In this document: piece by piece, positions 16,965 through 24,602 of the stretch | Layout of the letters: each line of letters starts with the position of its first letter | Position numbering within the stretch: position 1 is the stretch's first letter | NCBI RefSeq assembly: GCF_011751885.2 | Contig: NZ_CP061771.1 | Span: 3,472,001 to 3,536,000 of the forward strand | Direction of reading: 5' to 3' | From: Salinibacterium sp. ZJ450 | Lineage (GTDB): Bacteria; Actinomycetota; Actinomycetes; Actinomycetales; Microbacteriaceae | DNA length: 64,000 nucleotides | The notes under the pieces: generated by a model | Database searches by the model: none | The model's input: the letters and a program-made list of their open reading frames with translations, nothing else | Told to the model about the DNA's origin: nothing | Position numbers and translations under genes: made by a program

Positions 16965-18470
16965 GTGTCAACCCCAAAGAAACCAGAGAACATGCAAACA
17001 TCCATGCTGATAGGCGGCAGTCGCCGTGATGGTTCCCGCCCTCAATTGAGCGTCGTGAACCCTTACACCACTGCAGAGATAGCAACGATTCCGAATGCGA
17101 GCGCCGATGAGGTGACCGAGGCAGTCGGGGTCGCACAGGACGCGTTCGACACCGTGTGGTCACGGACATCCGGTCATCGGCGCGCTGAGCTGCTGCACAA
17201 TCTGGCACGGCTTTTTCGCGAGAACGCTGAGTCGCTCGGACGCCTCGAATCCTCTGACAACGGAAAGCTTGTTGCGGAGACAGTGAACCAGGCGCGGTTT
17301 GCCGCCCGAAACTACGATTTCTTCGCCGGTTATGCCGATAAGTTGTGGGGACGAGCGATCCCCCTCGACGATCCTCGGTATCTGGACTACACGCGCCGCG
17401 AACCGATCGGCGTGGCAGGTGTCATCACCGCATGGAATTCGCCGATGCAGTTACTGGCAAACAAGCTTGCTCCGGCTCTGGCCTGCGGGAACACCGTTGT
17501 CATCAAGCCATCCGAGCACGCGTCTCTCAGTACGTTGGCGTTGGTGGACCTCGTCGAAAAGGCGGGGTTCCCCGACGGCGTCATCAACGTCGTCACTGGA
17601 GGCGGCGACGTCGGTCATGCATTAGTCAGCGATCCCCGGCTCGGGCACGTAAGTTTTACGGGCAGCTTGGAAACCGGCAAGCGTATTGTGGCGACGGCCT
17701 CAGGAATGAACATGGTTCCCGTCACGCTCGAACTCGGCGGAAAGTCACCTAACATCGTCTTCGCCGACGCGGACATCGATAGGGCAGTCGCCGGAGCGCT
17801 GATGGGGATTTTCTCGGCCGGAGGCCAGACGTGCATCGCAGGCTCGCGACTTCTGGTTGAGGACTCAATTTACGACGAATTCACGCACCGCGTCGCTGAA
17901 CGCGCAGAGCGGATTCGACTGGGCGACCCGTTCGATCCTTCCACCCAGATGGGCCCTCTCGCCAACGAGCCGCAACGCGACAGGGTGAACGCCTTCATAT
18001 CTCGTGCGCGAGACGAAGGCGCCGTTCAGAAGTCGGGTATGGGGCGTCGAACGGACGGTCTGCCCGGATTCTTCGTCGCGCCTACAGTTTTCTCGGACGT
18101 CGATCCCGGGTCTCAGCTGGCCTCCGAGGAGGTATTCGGACCTGTTCTTGCCGTTACCCGGTTCGCGAACGAGGCTGACGCAGTGCGACTGGCGAACTCA
18201 TCCGAATTCGGGCTGGCCTCAGGCATTTGGACGAAAGATCTCGGCCGCGCACACAGGGTCGCCGCTGAACTCAAGGCCGGCACCGTCTGGGTGAACACCT
18301 ACCGCGTCTCGGCTCCACAGGCCCCGTTCGGCGGGTACAAGAAATCCGGGCTCGGCAGGGAGCGCGGAGAAGAAGCGCTCGATCCCTACCTGCAAGTGAA
18401 AAATGTCCTGATCGATACATCAAATTCTTTCGTCGACCCGTTCGCCGTGAGCGAGGACCCCAATGAGTAA
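16965..18470 (+). CDS. NAD(P)-dependent aldehyde dehydrogenase
   Basis: 501 residues of the classic ALDH fold. Visible are GVITAWNSPMQLLANKLAPA and the cofactor-binding VVIKPSEHASLS, FTGSLETGKRI, the catalytic glutamate in VTLELGGKSPNIVF, the catalytic cysteine in SAGGQTCIAGSRLL, and EEVFGPVLAV. It oxidises an aldehyde to the acid with NAD(P)+ in the cytoplasm. GTG at 16965 is shown; ATG at 16992, preceded by CCAGAGAAC, is an equally good start. It overlaps the following dehydrogenase gene by 8 bases, so the two act together, probably on successive intermediates of the imported compound. The specific aldehyde cannot be inferred. Confidence 0.92.
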   Translation: MSTPKKPENMQTSMLIGGSRRDGSRPQLSVVNPYTTAEIATIPNASADEVTEAVGVAQDAFDTVWSRTSGHRRAELLHNLARLFRENAESLGRLESSDNGKLVAETVNQARFAARNYDFFAGYADKLWGRAIPLDDPRYLDYTRREPIGVAGVITAWNSPMQLLANKLAPALACGNTVVIKPSEHASLSTLALVDLVEKAGFPDGVINVVTGGGDVGHALVSDPRLGHVSFTGSLETGKRIVATASGMNMVPVTLELGGKSPNIVFADADIDRAVAGALMGIFSAGGQTCIAGSRLLVEDSIYDEFTHRVAERAERIRLGDPFDPSTQMGPLANEPQRDRVNAFISRARDEGAVQKSGMGRRTDGLPGFFVAPTVFSDVDPGSQLASEEVFGPVLAVTRFANEADAVRLANSSEFGLASGIWTKDLGRAHRVAAELKAGTVWVNTYRVSAPQAPFGGYKKSGLGRERGEEALDPYLQVKNVLIDTSNSFVDPFAVSEDPNE

Positions 18471-19359
18471 TGCACCTGTGAACGTCGCCGTCGTCGGCCT
18501 CGGCAACATGGGGGCGGCAATACTCCATCAGGTCGCCAAGAGTGGCGCAGTCACCGGCTTCGATATCAGCGGCGATCGCAGACGGAACGCGTCGTCCATC
18601 GGCGGTGCGCGACTAGTCGACGACCTCGCTGACCTTCGCAACAGCGACGTCGTTATCCTGTCGCTGCCTTCCCCGCAGATTTCAACTGCCGTGGTTTCCC
18701 AGCTAATGAACATCCTTCCGGATACCGCGACCGTCATCGAAACATCGACCGTGCTTCCAGATGACGTGCTGTCCATGAGGCGCCTGGTCGAGGAGCGCGG
18801 TGGGCGCCTGGTTGACGCTGCCGTATTCTCAGGTGTCGCGGGGATGCAGGCGGGAAAAGCCAAGCTGCTCGTGGGCGGAGTGCCCGACGAGTCGAACGAC
18901 CCAATGCGGCCTGTACTCGAAAGAATCTCAACGGATCTGCTGTTCTTCGCCGACCCAGGCGCCGGGATGGCTGCGAAGGTCATCAATAATGCGGTGGCGC
19001 ACGCCGTCATGGTGATTCTCTCGGAGGCTGCCGCCCTCGCCGACGCGTACGGCATCGGCAGTGAGCCGCTCACTGAATTGCTCGTGGACCCCGAGGGTGG
19101 GCTGATCAGACCGTTGAACCATCGATACCGGGAGCGGATTAGAAACGGTGATTACGAGGGAGGCATGCCGACCTCCGCCGCACTGAAGGATTCTCGGCTC
19201 GCGCTCGCACTCGCGCAAGCACGGAGCGTCCCGCTGTTCGCTATTCAAGGAAGCCACACCGTCTATGAGCTCGCCAACGCTGCGGGCCTAGGAAGCAAGG
19301 ACTACGCCTCCATCGCGACTCTGTGGGAAGCCTGGCTGAACACGTCTTTCACGGACTAA
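18463..19359 (+). CDS. NAD(P)-dependent beta-hydroxyacid dehydrogenase (3-hydroxyisobutyrate/tartronate-semialdehyde reductase family)
   Basis: 298 residues. N-terminal Rossmann domain with GLGNMGAAI (residues 12-20), then DAAVFSGVAGMQAGKAKLLV, which corresponds to the substrate-binding D-x-PVSGG signature in a variant form (AVFSGVAG). The catalytic lysine is in GMAAKVINNAVAHAV. The all-helical C-terminal domain contains PTSAALKDSRLALALA. The family interconverts 3-hydroxy acids and semialdehydes, fitting the adjacent aldehyde dehydrogenase. ATG at 18463 overlaps the previous stop by 8 bases. It is the last gene of the island and is followed within 35 bases by a terminator hairpin. Confidence 0.87.
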   Translation: MSNAPVNVAVVGLGNMGAAILHQVAKSGAVTGFDISGDRRRNASSIGGARLVDDLADLRNSDVVILSLPSPQISTAVVSQLMNILPDTATVIETSTVLPDDVLSMRRLVEERGGRLVDAAVFSGVAGMQAGKAKLLVGGVPDESNDPMRPVLERISTDLLFFADPGAGMAAKVINNAVAHAVMVILSEAAALADAYGIGSEPLTELLVDPEGGLIRPLNHRYRERIRNGDYEGGMPTSAALKDSRLALALAQARSVPLFAIQGSHTVYELANAAGLGSKDYASIATLWEAWLNTSFTD

Positions 19360-19391
19360 GTTGTGGTCTAGCTCCGCGTTTCTTGCGACAC

Positions 19392-19429
19392 ACGAATGGC
19401 GCCCATCGTTCCGGATGGGCGCCATTCGT
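19392..19429 (+). terminator. Terminator-like hairpin after the catabolic island
   Basis: A 16-base perfect stem (ACGAATGGCGCCCATC with its complement) around a 6-base loop. Its core is the same as the hairpin that follows galU at 10221-10266, so the island sits between two copies of one element. Confidence 0.72.
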
Positions 19430-19747
19430 ATGCAGAGGGCTTCGGTTATCGACTCCCGACGGTGAGCTCGCCGTCGTCCGCCCACTGTGCGGTGCCCCAA
19501 TGCCGAGATCCGGGCGCGGATGATGTTCTTGCCGATGTTTGACAGCAGCGCGTCGTGGGTGCGCAGTACCCAAGTGCGGTTCACTCATCGGCGACGCACG
19601 CTGCGACGCCCGAACTAATCGAGTAGGCCGAGCGGCCCACGCTGGCTCTTCCTCCAGGCGTCCGCGGCCGTCGCGCCGCGGCATCCGATCGGCTAGCGTG
19701 AGCAGCATCCGGATGCCCTGTTCTGGGCTGACGCGAGGAGGCGTACC
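19430..19747. other. Intergenic stretch without a convincing gene
   Basis: No frame here has clear coding character. A minus-strand open frame running from 19584 to 19288 has a protein-like start (VNRTWVLRTHDALLSNIGKN) but then crosses the terminator hairpin and the end of the upstream gene, so it may be a decayed remnant at the island edge. The last bases contain GAGGAGG, the ribosome site of the next gene. Confidence 0.5.
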
Positions 19748-20596
19748 GTGACGGGACGAGTGCTGGTCAATGTTGTCGATTCGGCCGAGGCAAGCGGGCG
19801 GGCGCTGCGCTTCGCGATCGACCAGGCGTCGGGCCGCGGGCTCGGTCTGCACATCATCCACGTGATCGACGAGTCGATCGTCAAGAGCCGCAAGACCGAG
19901 CTGCTGCAGGCGGCGACGCAGCGTGGCGAGCAGGTGCTCGCCGAGGCGACCGCCACTGCGCGCACCGCCGCCCCGACGCTGGAGGTGACCTCGAGCATCG
20001 AGCAGGGCGACCCGATGCGGGTGTTCACGGAGCTCTCGAACGACTACGAGCTGCTGGTGGTCGGCAGTGACTGGCAGCAGCACGGCAGCCCCAGCCGGCG
20101 CGCGGTGGAGGCGCTGCGAATCGCCGCCGCGAGCGACTCGCCGGTAGCCGTCATCCCGGACATGGATCTGACCGGTCGGAGCGGGATTGTGGTCGGCGTC
20201 GACGGGTCGGAGAACTCCGCGCACGCGCTGCAGTTCGCGGCCGCGGAGGCGGCGCGCACCGGCCAGCCGCTGATCGCCGTGCACGCCTGGACGCTGCCGG
20301 TGGTTCCCGGGGCCGAGTTCATCGATTCCGCCAGCTTCTACGATGATCTGAGTCGCGATGCCGCGGACACCCTCGAGAACGCGCTGGAGGAGGTGCGCGC
20401 GGAGTACCCGAAGCTCACCGTGCAGCCGGTCTGCTTCGACGGTGACGCCACCCTGGCGCTGGCCACCGAGGCCGAGCGGGGCACCCTGGTGGTGGTGGGC
20501 AGTCACGGCCGCAGCGGGGTCGCCCGGCTGATGCTCGGCTCGGTGAGCCATGGGCTGCTGGCGCGGTTGGCGGCACCGACGGTGATTGTGCGCTGA
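19748..20596 (+). CDS. Universal stress protein, tandem UspA domains
   Basis: 282 residues in two UspA repeats (~1-140 and ~145-282). The second keeps the ATP-binding signature G-x2-G-x9-G-S as VVGSHGRSGVARLMLGSVS, while the first has VVGSDWQQHGSPSRRAVEAL and lacks it, so only one domain is likely to bind nucleotide. Such tandem proteins are common in actinobacteria and are induced by stress or oxygen limitation. GTG start with GAGGAGG about 6 bases upstream. It stands alone between the island terminator and a small membrane-protein gene. Confidence 0.9.
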   Translation: MTGRVLVNVVDSAEASGRALRFAIDQASGRGLGLHIIHVIDESIVKSRKTELLQAATQRGEQVLAEATATARTAAPTLEVTSSIEQGDPMRVFTELSNDYELLVVGSDWQQHGSPSRRAVEALRIAAASDSPVAVIPDMDLTGRSGIVVGVDGSENSAHALQFAAAEAARTGQPLIAVHAWTLPVVPGAEFIDSASFYDDLSRDAADTLENALEEVRAEYPKLTVQPVCFDGDATLALATEAERGTLVVVGSHGRSGVARLMLGSVSHGLLARLAAPTVIVR

Positions 20597-20640
20597 GCTG
20601 TGACCTAGCGCCTGCGCCCTGTTCGGGTTACATTACCTAG

Positions 20641-21216
20641 GTGTCGGAAGAGGGGGGTGGCAGCGACTTCGTCGTCAAACCGCCCCGACCCGAGATGTCG
20701 AATCGGGCACCTGCTCCCATCCCGCCGACGATTCCGCCGCCCAGGGCTGTGAAGGTGTCCCGCTTCTTCTGGCTGCTGAGTTTCGTTGCCGGGCTGACCG
20801 GCATGGTCTTCGCGTTCTTTGCCCGCGACACCCAGCTGACAGAGTTGCAGAGCCTCGTCACCGATCTGCAACCCGACCGCGACGCCGAAACCGTGAAGAC
20901 GGCGGCGACGATCGTGTTCTGGGGAAGCCTAGGGGCGCTGGCCGCGGTGGTGCTTGCCGAAGCGATGCTGCTGGCCGCGATGATGCGCAGACGAGGTGGC
21001 GCCAGGTGGCTTCTCCTTGCGCTCCTGCTGGTGCACGGTGCGGTCGCCGTGCTGGTGGCGGCGTTCGTTGTCAGGCAGGGCGAAGCCGGCCTCACCGTCC
21101 TGGCGCTGGTCGCCGCGCAGTTGCTACTGGCGGCGCTGGGCTTGATAGTCAGTTTCCTGCCAGGAGCCGGCCGGTGGTTCCGTGCGGGCACGCGCGGTCG
21201 CGGCATCCGTTCCTAA
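20641..21216 (+). CDS. Hypothetical four-helix membrane protein
   Basis: 191 residues. A Pro-rich cytoplasmic N-terminus (RAPAPIPPTIPPPRAVK) precedes four hydrophobic segments at about 40-60, 85-110, 118-142 and 150-172. No family is recognised. No Shine-Dalgarno is seen before the GTG; a TACATT hexamer ends 6 bases before it, so the mRNA may be leaderless. The last 93 bases overlap the end of the dynamin-like gene on the other strand. The function is unknown; proximity to the dynamin module is suggestive at most. Confidence 0.68.
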   Translation: MSEEGGGSDFVVKPPRPEMSNRAPAPIPPTIPPPRAVKVSRFFWLLSFVAGLTGMVFAFFARDTQLTELQSLVTDLQPDRDAETVKTAATIVFWGSLGALAAVVLAEAMLLAAMMRRRGGARWLLLALLLVHGAVAVLVAAFVVRQGEAGLTVLALVAAQLLLAALGLIVSFLPGAGRWFRAGTRGRGIRS

Positions 21217-22686
21217 CCCGCCCTCGGTCGGCAGAAGAAGCGCCTCGCAACTGCGCACGATCAGCTGGCAGACGTCCACCGCCGCACGATCGTGGAACGG
21301 GTTCTCGGCCAGCGTGCGCCAGCGCTGCAGGGCAGCCAGCGCGGCAGCGCGCACCTCAACCTCGGGGGCCGACTCGTCGAGCCCCAGTCGTTCAGTCGCC
21401 TCGAAGCCCTCCCCGCCGATGAGCCGCTCGGCCTCGGACACCACGGCCGGCGGCAGCGGAAGCCCGGTGGTGCGCGCCTCGGTCAGCAGTCGCAGCTCAC
21501 GGAACTCGTGCGCGCTGGCCTCAATGCGCTCGAGTGACGCGGCCAGCTGTTCGGTGCCCGGCCGAGGGCGGCTGCCCAGCAGTTGCTGCACCGCGCTGAG
21601 TGCCGTGCGGGCCTTGAGGTGCTCGCCGCGCGCTTCGAGCTGCCCCCTGATCAGTCGGAGCACATCGTCGAGGCCGCTGCGACGCGCGAGCTCCTGGGCG
21701 AGCTCGCTGGAGTCGGTCACCCCGCCGCGAATGAGCACGACGGCCAACCGGATGCCGAAGAGGCCGAACCTGCTCAGAAGCCCCGCGCGCGTCTGGGCAC
21801 TGGTCGTGACGCCGTCGACCGGCCGAACGAATCGATCGGCAGACACCATCAGACGCTCACGCTCGTCGCGGTCGAGCCGGGCAAGCTCGACGAGTGCCCG
21901 ATACTCCGCCTGCCGGAGAGTTCGCGCCCCTTGGGCGACCAGTCCCGCGACAGGCGCAACACCGAGCACGAGCGAGCGCAGGCTCTCGTCGTGCTGGTAT
22001 CGGGCGGCGATGTCCTGGGCCGAGATGAGCGAGTCGATCCTGCCCGCCCCTATCTCGTCGACGCGCGAGAGCACCGCCAGCGCGTTCGCGAGGCCGGAGC
22101 CGCCGACTCCGCTGCTGCGGAAGGCATCCAGAAAGCTGAGGTCGACGCTGTGCAGGTGGCGCATCACGTAGACGACGGCGTCGGCCTCGGAGGATGCGTT
22201 CTCAGGCGTCAGGAACGCCATCGATCGGGCGGACACCTGTTCAGAGAGCGAGGCGATCCCCGGAGTGTCGATGAGAGTGACGGTGCGCAGGGCCTTCGCC
22301 GGCCATTCCACGCTCAACCGCGCCACGTCTTCGGCTCGGGTGCCGTCGAGGTCGAAGACGAGCCGGCCGCGTGTCCGCTTGATGGGAAGCGTTCGGTGCT
22401 CTCCGTCGATGGGATGCAGGGTGATCCGCGGGGTATCGCCGTAGCGGTACCAGGTGACGATCCGGGTGCACTCTCCGGTGTCGGTCGGCGCGATCTCCTC
22501 GCCGATGATCGCGTTCAGCAGCGTCGACTTTCCCGCCTTGACCATGCCGGCGATGGCCACACGCAGCGGTTCTTCGAGCCGACGGGCCAGGCCGTCGAGG
22601 GTTGCCAGCGCCTCGGGATCGTCGCCGTATGCTGCTCGGAACTGTCGCAGCAGGTCGGCGACCGCGTCGACGGTGGCCGCGCTCAT
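21124..22686 (-). CDS. Dynamin-like GTPase (IniC-like), second of a pair
   Basis: 520 residues with an N-terminal dynamin-type G domain: P-loop GMVKAGKSTLLNAI (47-60), GECTRIVTWYR as the switch I threonine region, LIDTPGIASLSEQ for G3, and SRVDE as a variant G4. The rest is helical, with EQ/RL-rich heptads fitting a stalk. No membrane-insertion hairpin as obvious as in its partner is seen, which resembles the mycobacterial IniA/IniC division of labour. Its ATG overlaps the stop of the upstream dynamin gene by four bases (ATGA), so the two are made together and may form a hetero-oligomer at the membrane. Dynamin-like is certain; the IniC equivalence is by context. Confidence 0.85.
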   Translation of the reverse strand: MSAATVDAVADLLRQFRAAYGDDPEALATLDGLARRLEEPLRVAIAGMVKAGKSTLLNAIIGEEIAPTDTGECTRIVTWYRYGDTPRITLHPIDGEHRTLPIKRTRGRLVFDLDGTRAEDVARLSVEWPAKALRTVTLIDTPGIASLSEQVSARSMAFLTPENASSEADAVVYVMRHLHSVDLSFLDAFRSSGVGGSGLANALAVLSRVDEIGAGRIDSLISAQDIAARYQHDESLRSLVLGVAPVAGLVAQGARTLRQAEYRALVELARLDRDERERLMVSADRFVRPVDGVTTSAQTRAGLLSRFGLFGIRLAVVLIRGGVTDSSELAQELARRSGLDDVLRLIRGQLEARGEHLKARTALSAVQQLLGSRPRPGTEQLAASLERIEASAHEFRELRLLTEARTTGLPLPPAVVSEAERLIGGEGFEATERLGLDESAPEVEVRAAALAALQRWRTLAENPFHDRAAVDVCQLIVRSCEALLLPTEGGLGTDAATARARTEPPAGSWQETDYQAQRRQ

Positions 22687-24515
22687 GCCTGCCCCACCAC
22701 AGCGGGCCGCGAGTTGAGAGCTTCGGCGCGGGTGCGCAGGTCGCCCACCCGCACCAGCTCGGCTCTGATCTGGGCGATCCGTTGCTCGCTTTCGGACTTG
22801 TAGCTGGTCGCGGAACGCTGGGCGGCGAGAACGGAATCCCCGAGCGAGCGGTGGTGTTCCTCGGCGATGGCGGTGAAGTGATCACGGGTGGCGCGCTGCA
22901 CCACCCGCAGCCGGTCTTTCAGCTGTTTGCTCACCTGAAAGATCACCTCGTCGATGTGGGCACGCACCAGGGTCTTCGCGTCAGCGCGACGTCGTTTGAG
23001 TCGCACATCCATCTCGTCACGGTACGCCTTTCCGCCGATCAGAACGCCGGCGCCGATCGAGAAGGGGTTGATCAGCGACATCCCGATGAGTCCGGTCAGT
23101 AAACCGAACATCAGCACGCCGCCGTATGAGCCGCGCATGCCGATGAGTACCTTCTGCAGGGGCCCGAGGCGTCCCGGATCCAGCACCGCAACCGGTTCGA
23201 CCGGATTGAGCACGTCATCCGTGTCGTCGACTCCGATCACCGGAAGCGGAAGCTCGTCTTTGGCGAAATGCTCGGCGACCTGCGCCGAGAGCCACTGCGC
23301 GCGCTCGTTCGTCCAGACGAACGTGTCGGACACTCCGGAGGCCACCCGCTCTTTCAGCCAGTCACTCAGGTCATCCCAGATCGGCCCGGGGTCTGCGTCG
23401 TCGATGGCTCGCTCCGCGTCGCGCAGAATGCTGCGCATCCGGTCGCGCAGGTCGTACTCCATGTCGGCGACCAGATCGCTGACGCCGTCGTTGAGGGTGA
23501 CCTGCCAGCGCGCCGAGCGCCGCCGCAGTTCGTCTGCCCGTTCCTTCGCCGCTTCCAGCTCCACGATCAGCTGCGGCGTGTTCTGCGGGTTCTCGAGCGC
23601 GCTCAGCTCGGATTGCAGCGACATGGCGAGGTGCTCGCTGACCGATGCGAGGTCGTGGGCTACTGAGCGTCGTTGAAGCCGCTCGGACTGGCTCACGATG
23701 TTCTCCCGCAGGTAACCAATCAGCGCCGGGAAGCCCGACTCGGCGTTCAGTTCGGTATCCGCGAGTCGAGCCGCCAGCAGTCGCAGGTCAGAGGACACCG
23801 GGAAGAGGCGGATGTCGGGGTCGATGGCGTCGAGGTGCGCCCGGTCGAGCGCGGCAACGCGGCGCCAATCCGGGTACAGATCGGTCTTCGTCAGCACGCA
23901 GGCCACATTCGGGGTGATGCGCAGGGCGTGGCGGAGAAACTGCACCTCCGGGGCCGTGTACTCCTGCGATGCGTCGGACACCAACAGCACCGCGTCCGCG
24001 CTGGGCAGAGCGGCGAGCGTGGTGAGTGAGTGCGCGGAGTCCAGCCCGCCGAGACCCGGGGAATCGACGATCGACAGCCCGCCGGCGAGAATCTCCCGGG
24101 GAAGAAACACCTCGGCGGCTGCGAGCTGCCGGCGGTTGCCGGGGTTTCCGCGCTCGGAGACGTGGTCGGCGAGATCCTCGATCCGCACCGGCGTGCGCTC
24201 GAGTTCGGGTTCGCCGTTCTCGATGGAGTCGGGCGCCGCGGTCGGCACCATGATCACCGCGGATGGCTCATGGCCGTGGCGCACGATTGTGGGCACCGCC
24301 GTGGCGATGTCGTCGTCGACCGGGCAGACCGGAGCGTTGACCAGGGCGTTGATCAATTTGCTCTTGCCCTGTTTGAATTCGCCGACCACGATCACCCGGG
24401 TGCTGGGATCCGACATCCTCCGCAGTGTCTGTTCCAAGCGGTTGCGAAGATCGGGACGATCCCCCGCGTTCGTCAGCGTGATTGCCTGCTCGACCAGCTT
24501 GACCAGTTCGACCAC
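22683..24515 (-). CDS. Dynamin-like GTPase (IniA-like) with a membrane-insertion segment
   Basis: 610 residues. G1 is GEFKQGKSKLINAL (45-58), the switch I threonine lies in DIATAVPTIV, G3 is SIVDSPGLGGLDS and G4 is VLTKTDLY. Long helices follow. A hydrophobic hairpin at ~462-498 (VLMFGLLTGLIGMSLINPF, then SIGAGVLIGG) would act as the paddle that inserts in the membrane, as in BDLP/IniA. The C-terminus returns as a coiled-coil helix. In mycobacteria the iniBAC products respond to cell-wall stress. Here the gene follows an IniB-like gene by 87 bases containing a strong hairpin, so its expression may be damped or processed relative to the upstream gene. Confidence 0.88.
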   Translation of the reverse strand: MVELVKLVEQAITLTNAGDRPDLRNRLEQTLRRMSDPSTRVIVVGEFKQGKSKLINALVNAPVCPVDDDIATAVPTIVRHGHEPSAVIMVPTAAPDSIENGEPELERTPVRIEDLADHVSERGNPGNRRQLAAAEVFLPREILAGGLSIVDSPGLGGLDSAHSLTTLAALPSADAVLLVSDASQEYTAPEVQFLRHALRITPNVACVLTKTDLYPDWRRVAALDRAHLDAIDPDIRLFPVSSDLRLLAARLADTELNAESGFPALIGYLRENIVSQSERLQRRSVAHDLASVSEHLAMSLQSELSALENPQNTPQLIVELEAAKERADELRRRSARWQVTLNDGVSDLVADMEYDLRDRMRSILRDAERAIDDADPGPIWDDLSDWLKERVASGVSDTFVWTNERAQWLSAQVAEHFAKDELPLPVIGVDDTDDVLNPVEPVAVLDPGRLGPLQKVLIGMRGSYGGVLMFGLLTGLIGMSLINPFSIGAGVLIGGKAYRDEMDVRLKRRRADAKTLVRAHIDEVIFQVSKQLKDRLRVVQRATRDHFTAIAEEHHRSLGDSVLAAQRSATSYKSESEQRIAQIRAELVRVGDLRTRAEALNSRPAVVGQA

Positions 24516-24554
24516 GATGTCTCCTTGCGTTGTGGCTCACAGTAACCGCGCACA

Positions 24555-24585
24555 AGCCCGGCAGGAAGGAATCTCCTGCCGGGCT
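24555..24585 (-). terminator. 12-bp hairpin between the IniB-like and dynamin genes
   Basis: AGCCCGGCAGGA pairs with TCCTGCCGGGCT around a 7-base loop in the 87-base gap. Placed inside an apparent operon, it may be a partial terminator or an mRNA-stabilising stem that sets a high IniB-like to dynamin ratio. Confidence 0.6.
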
Positions 24586-24602
24586 GTGCTCGGGTTGATT
24601 GG

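Noticed and set aside
19288-19584. Minus-strand frame starting VNRTWVLRTHDALLSNIGKN
   Set aside because: Protein-like only for the first ~30 residues, then passes through a terminator hairpin and the 3' end of the hydroxyacid dehydrogenase; at most a remnant.
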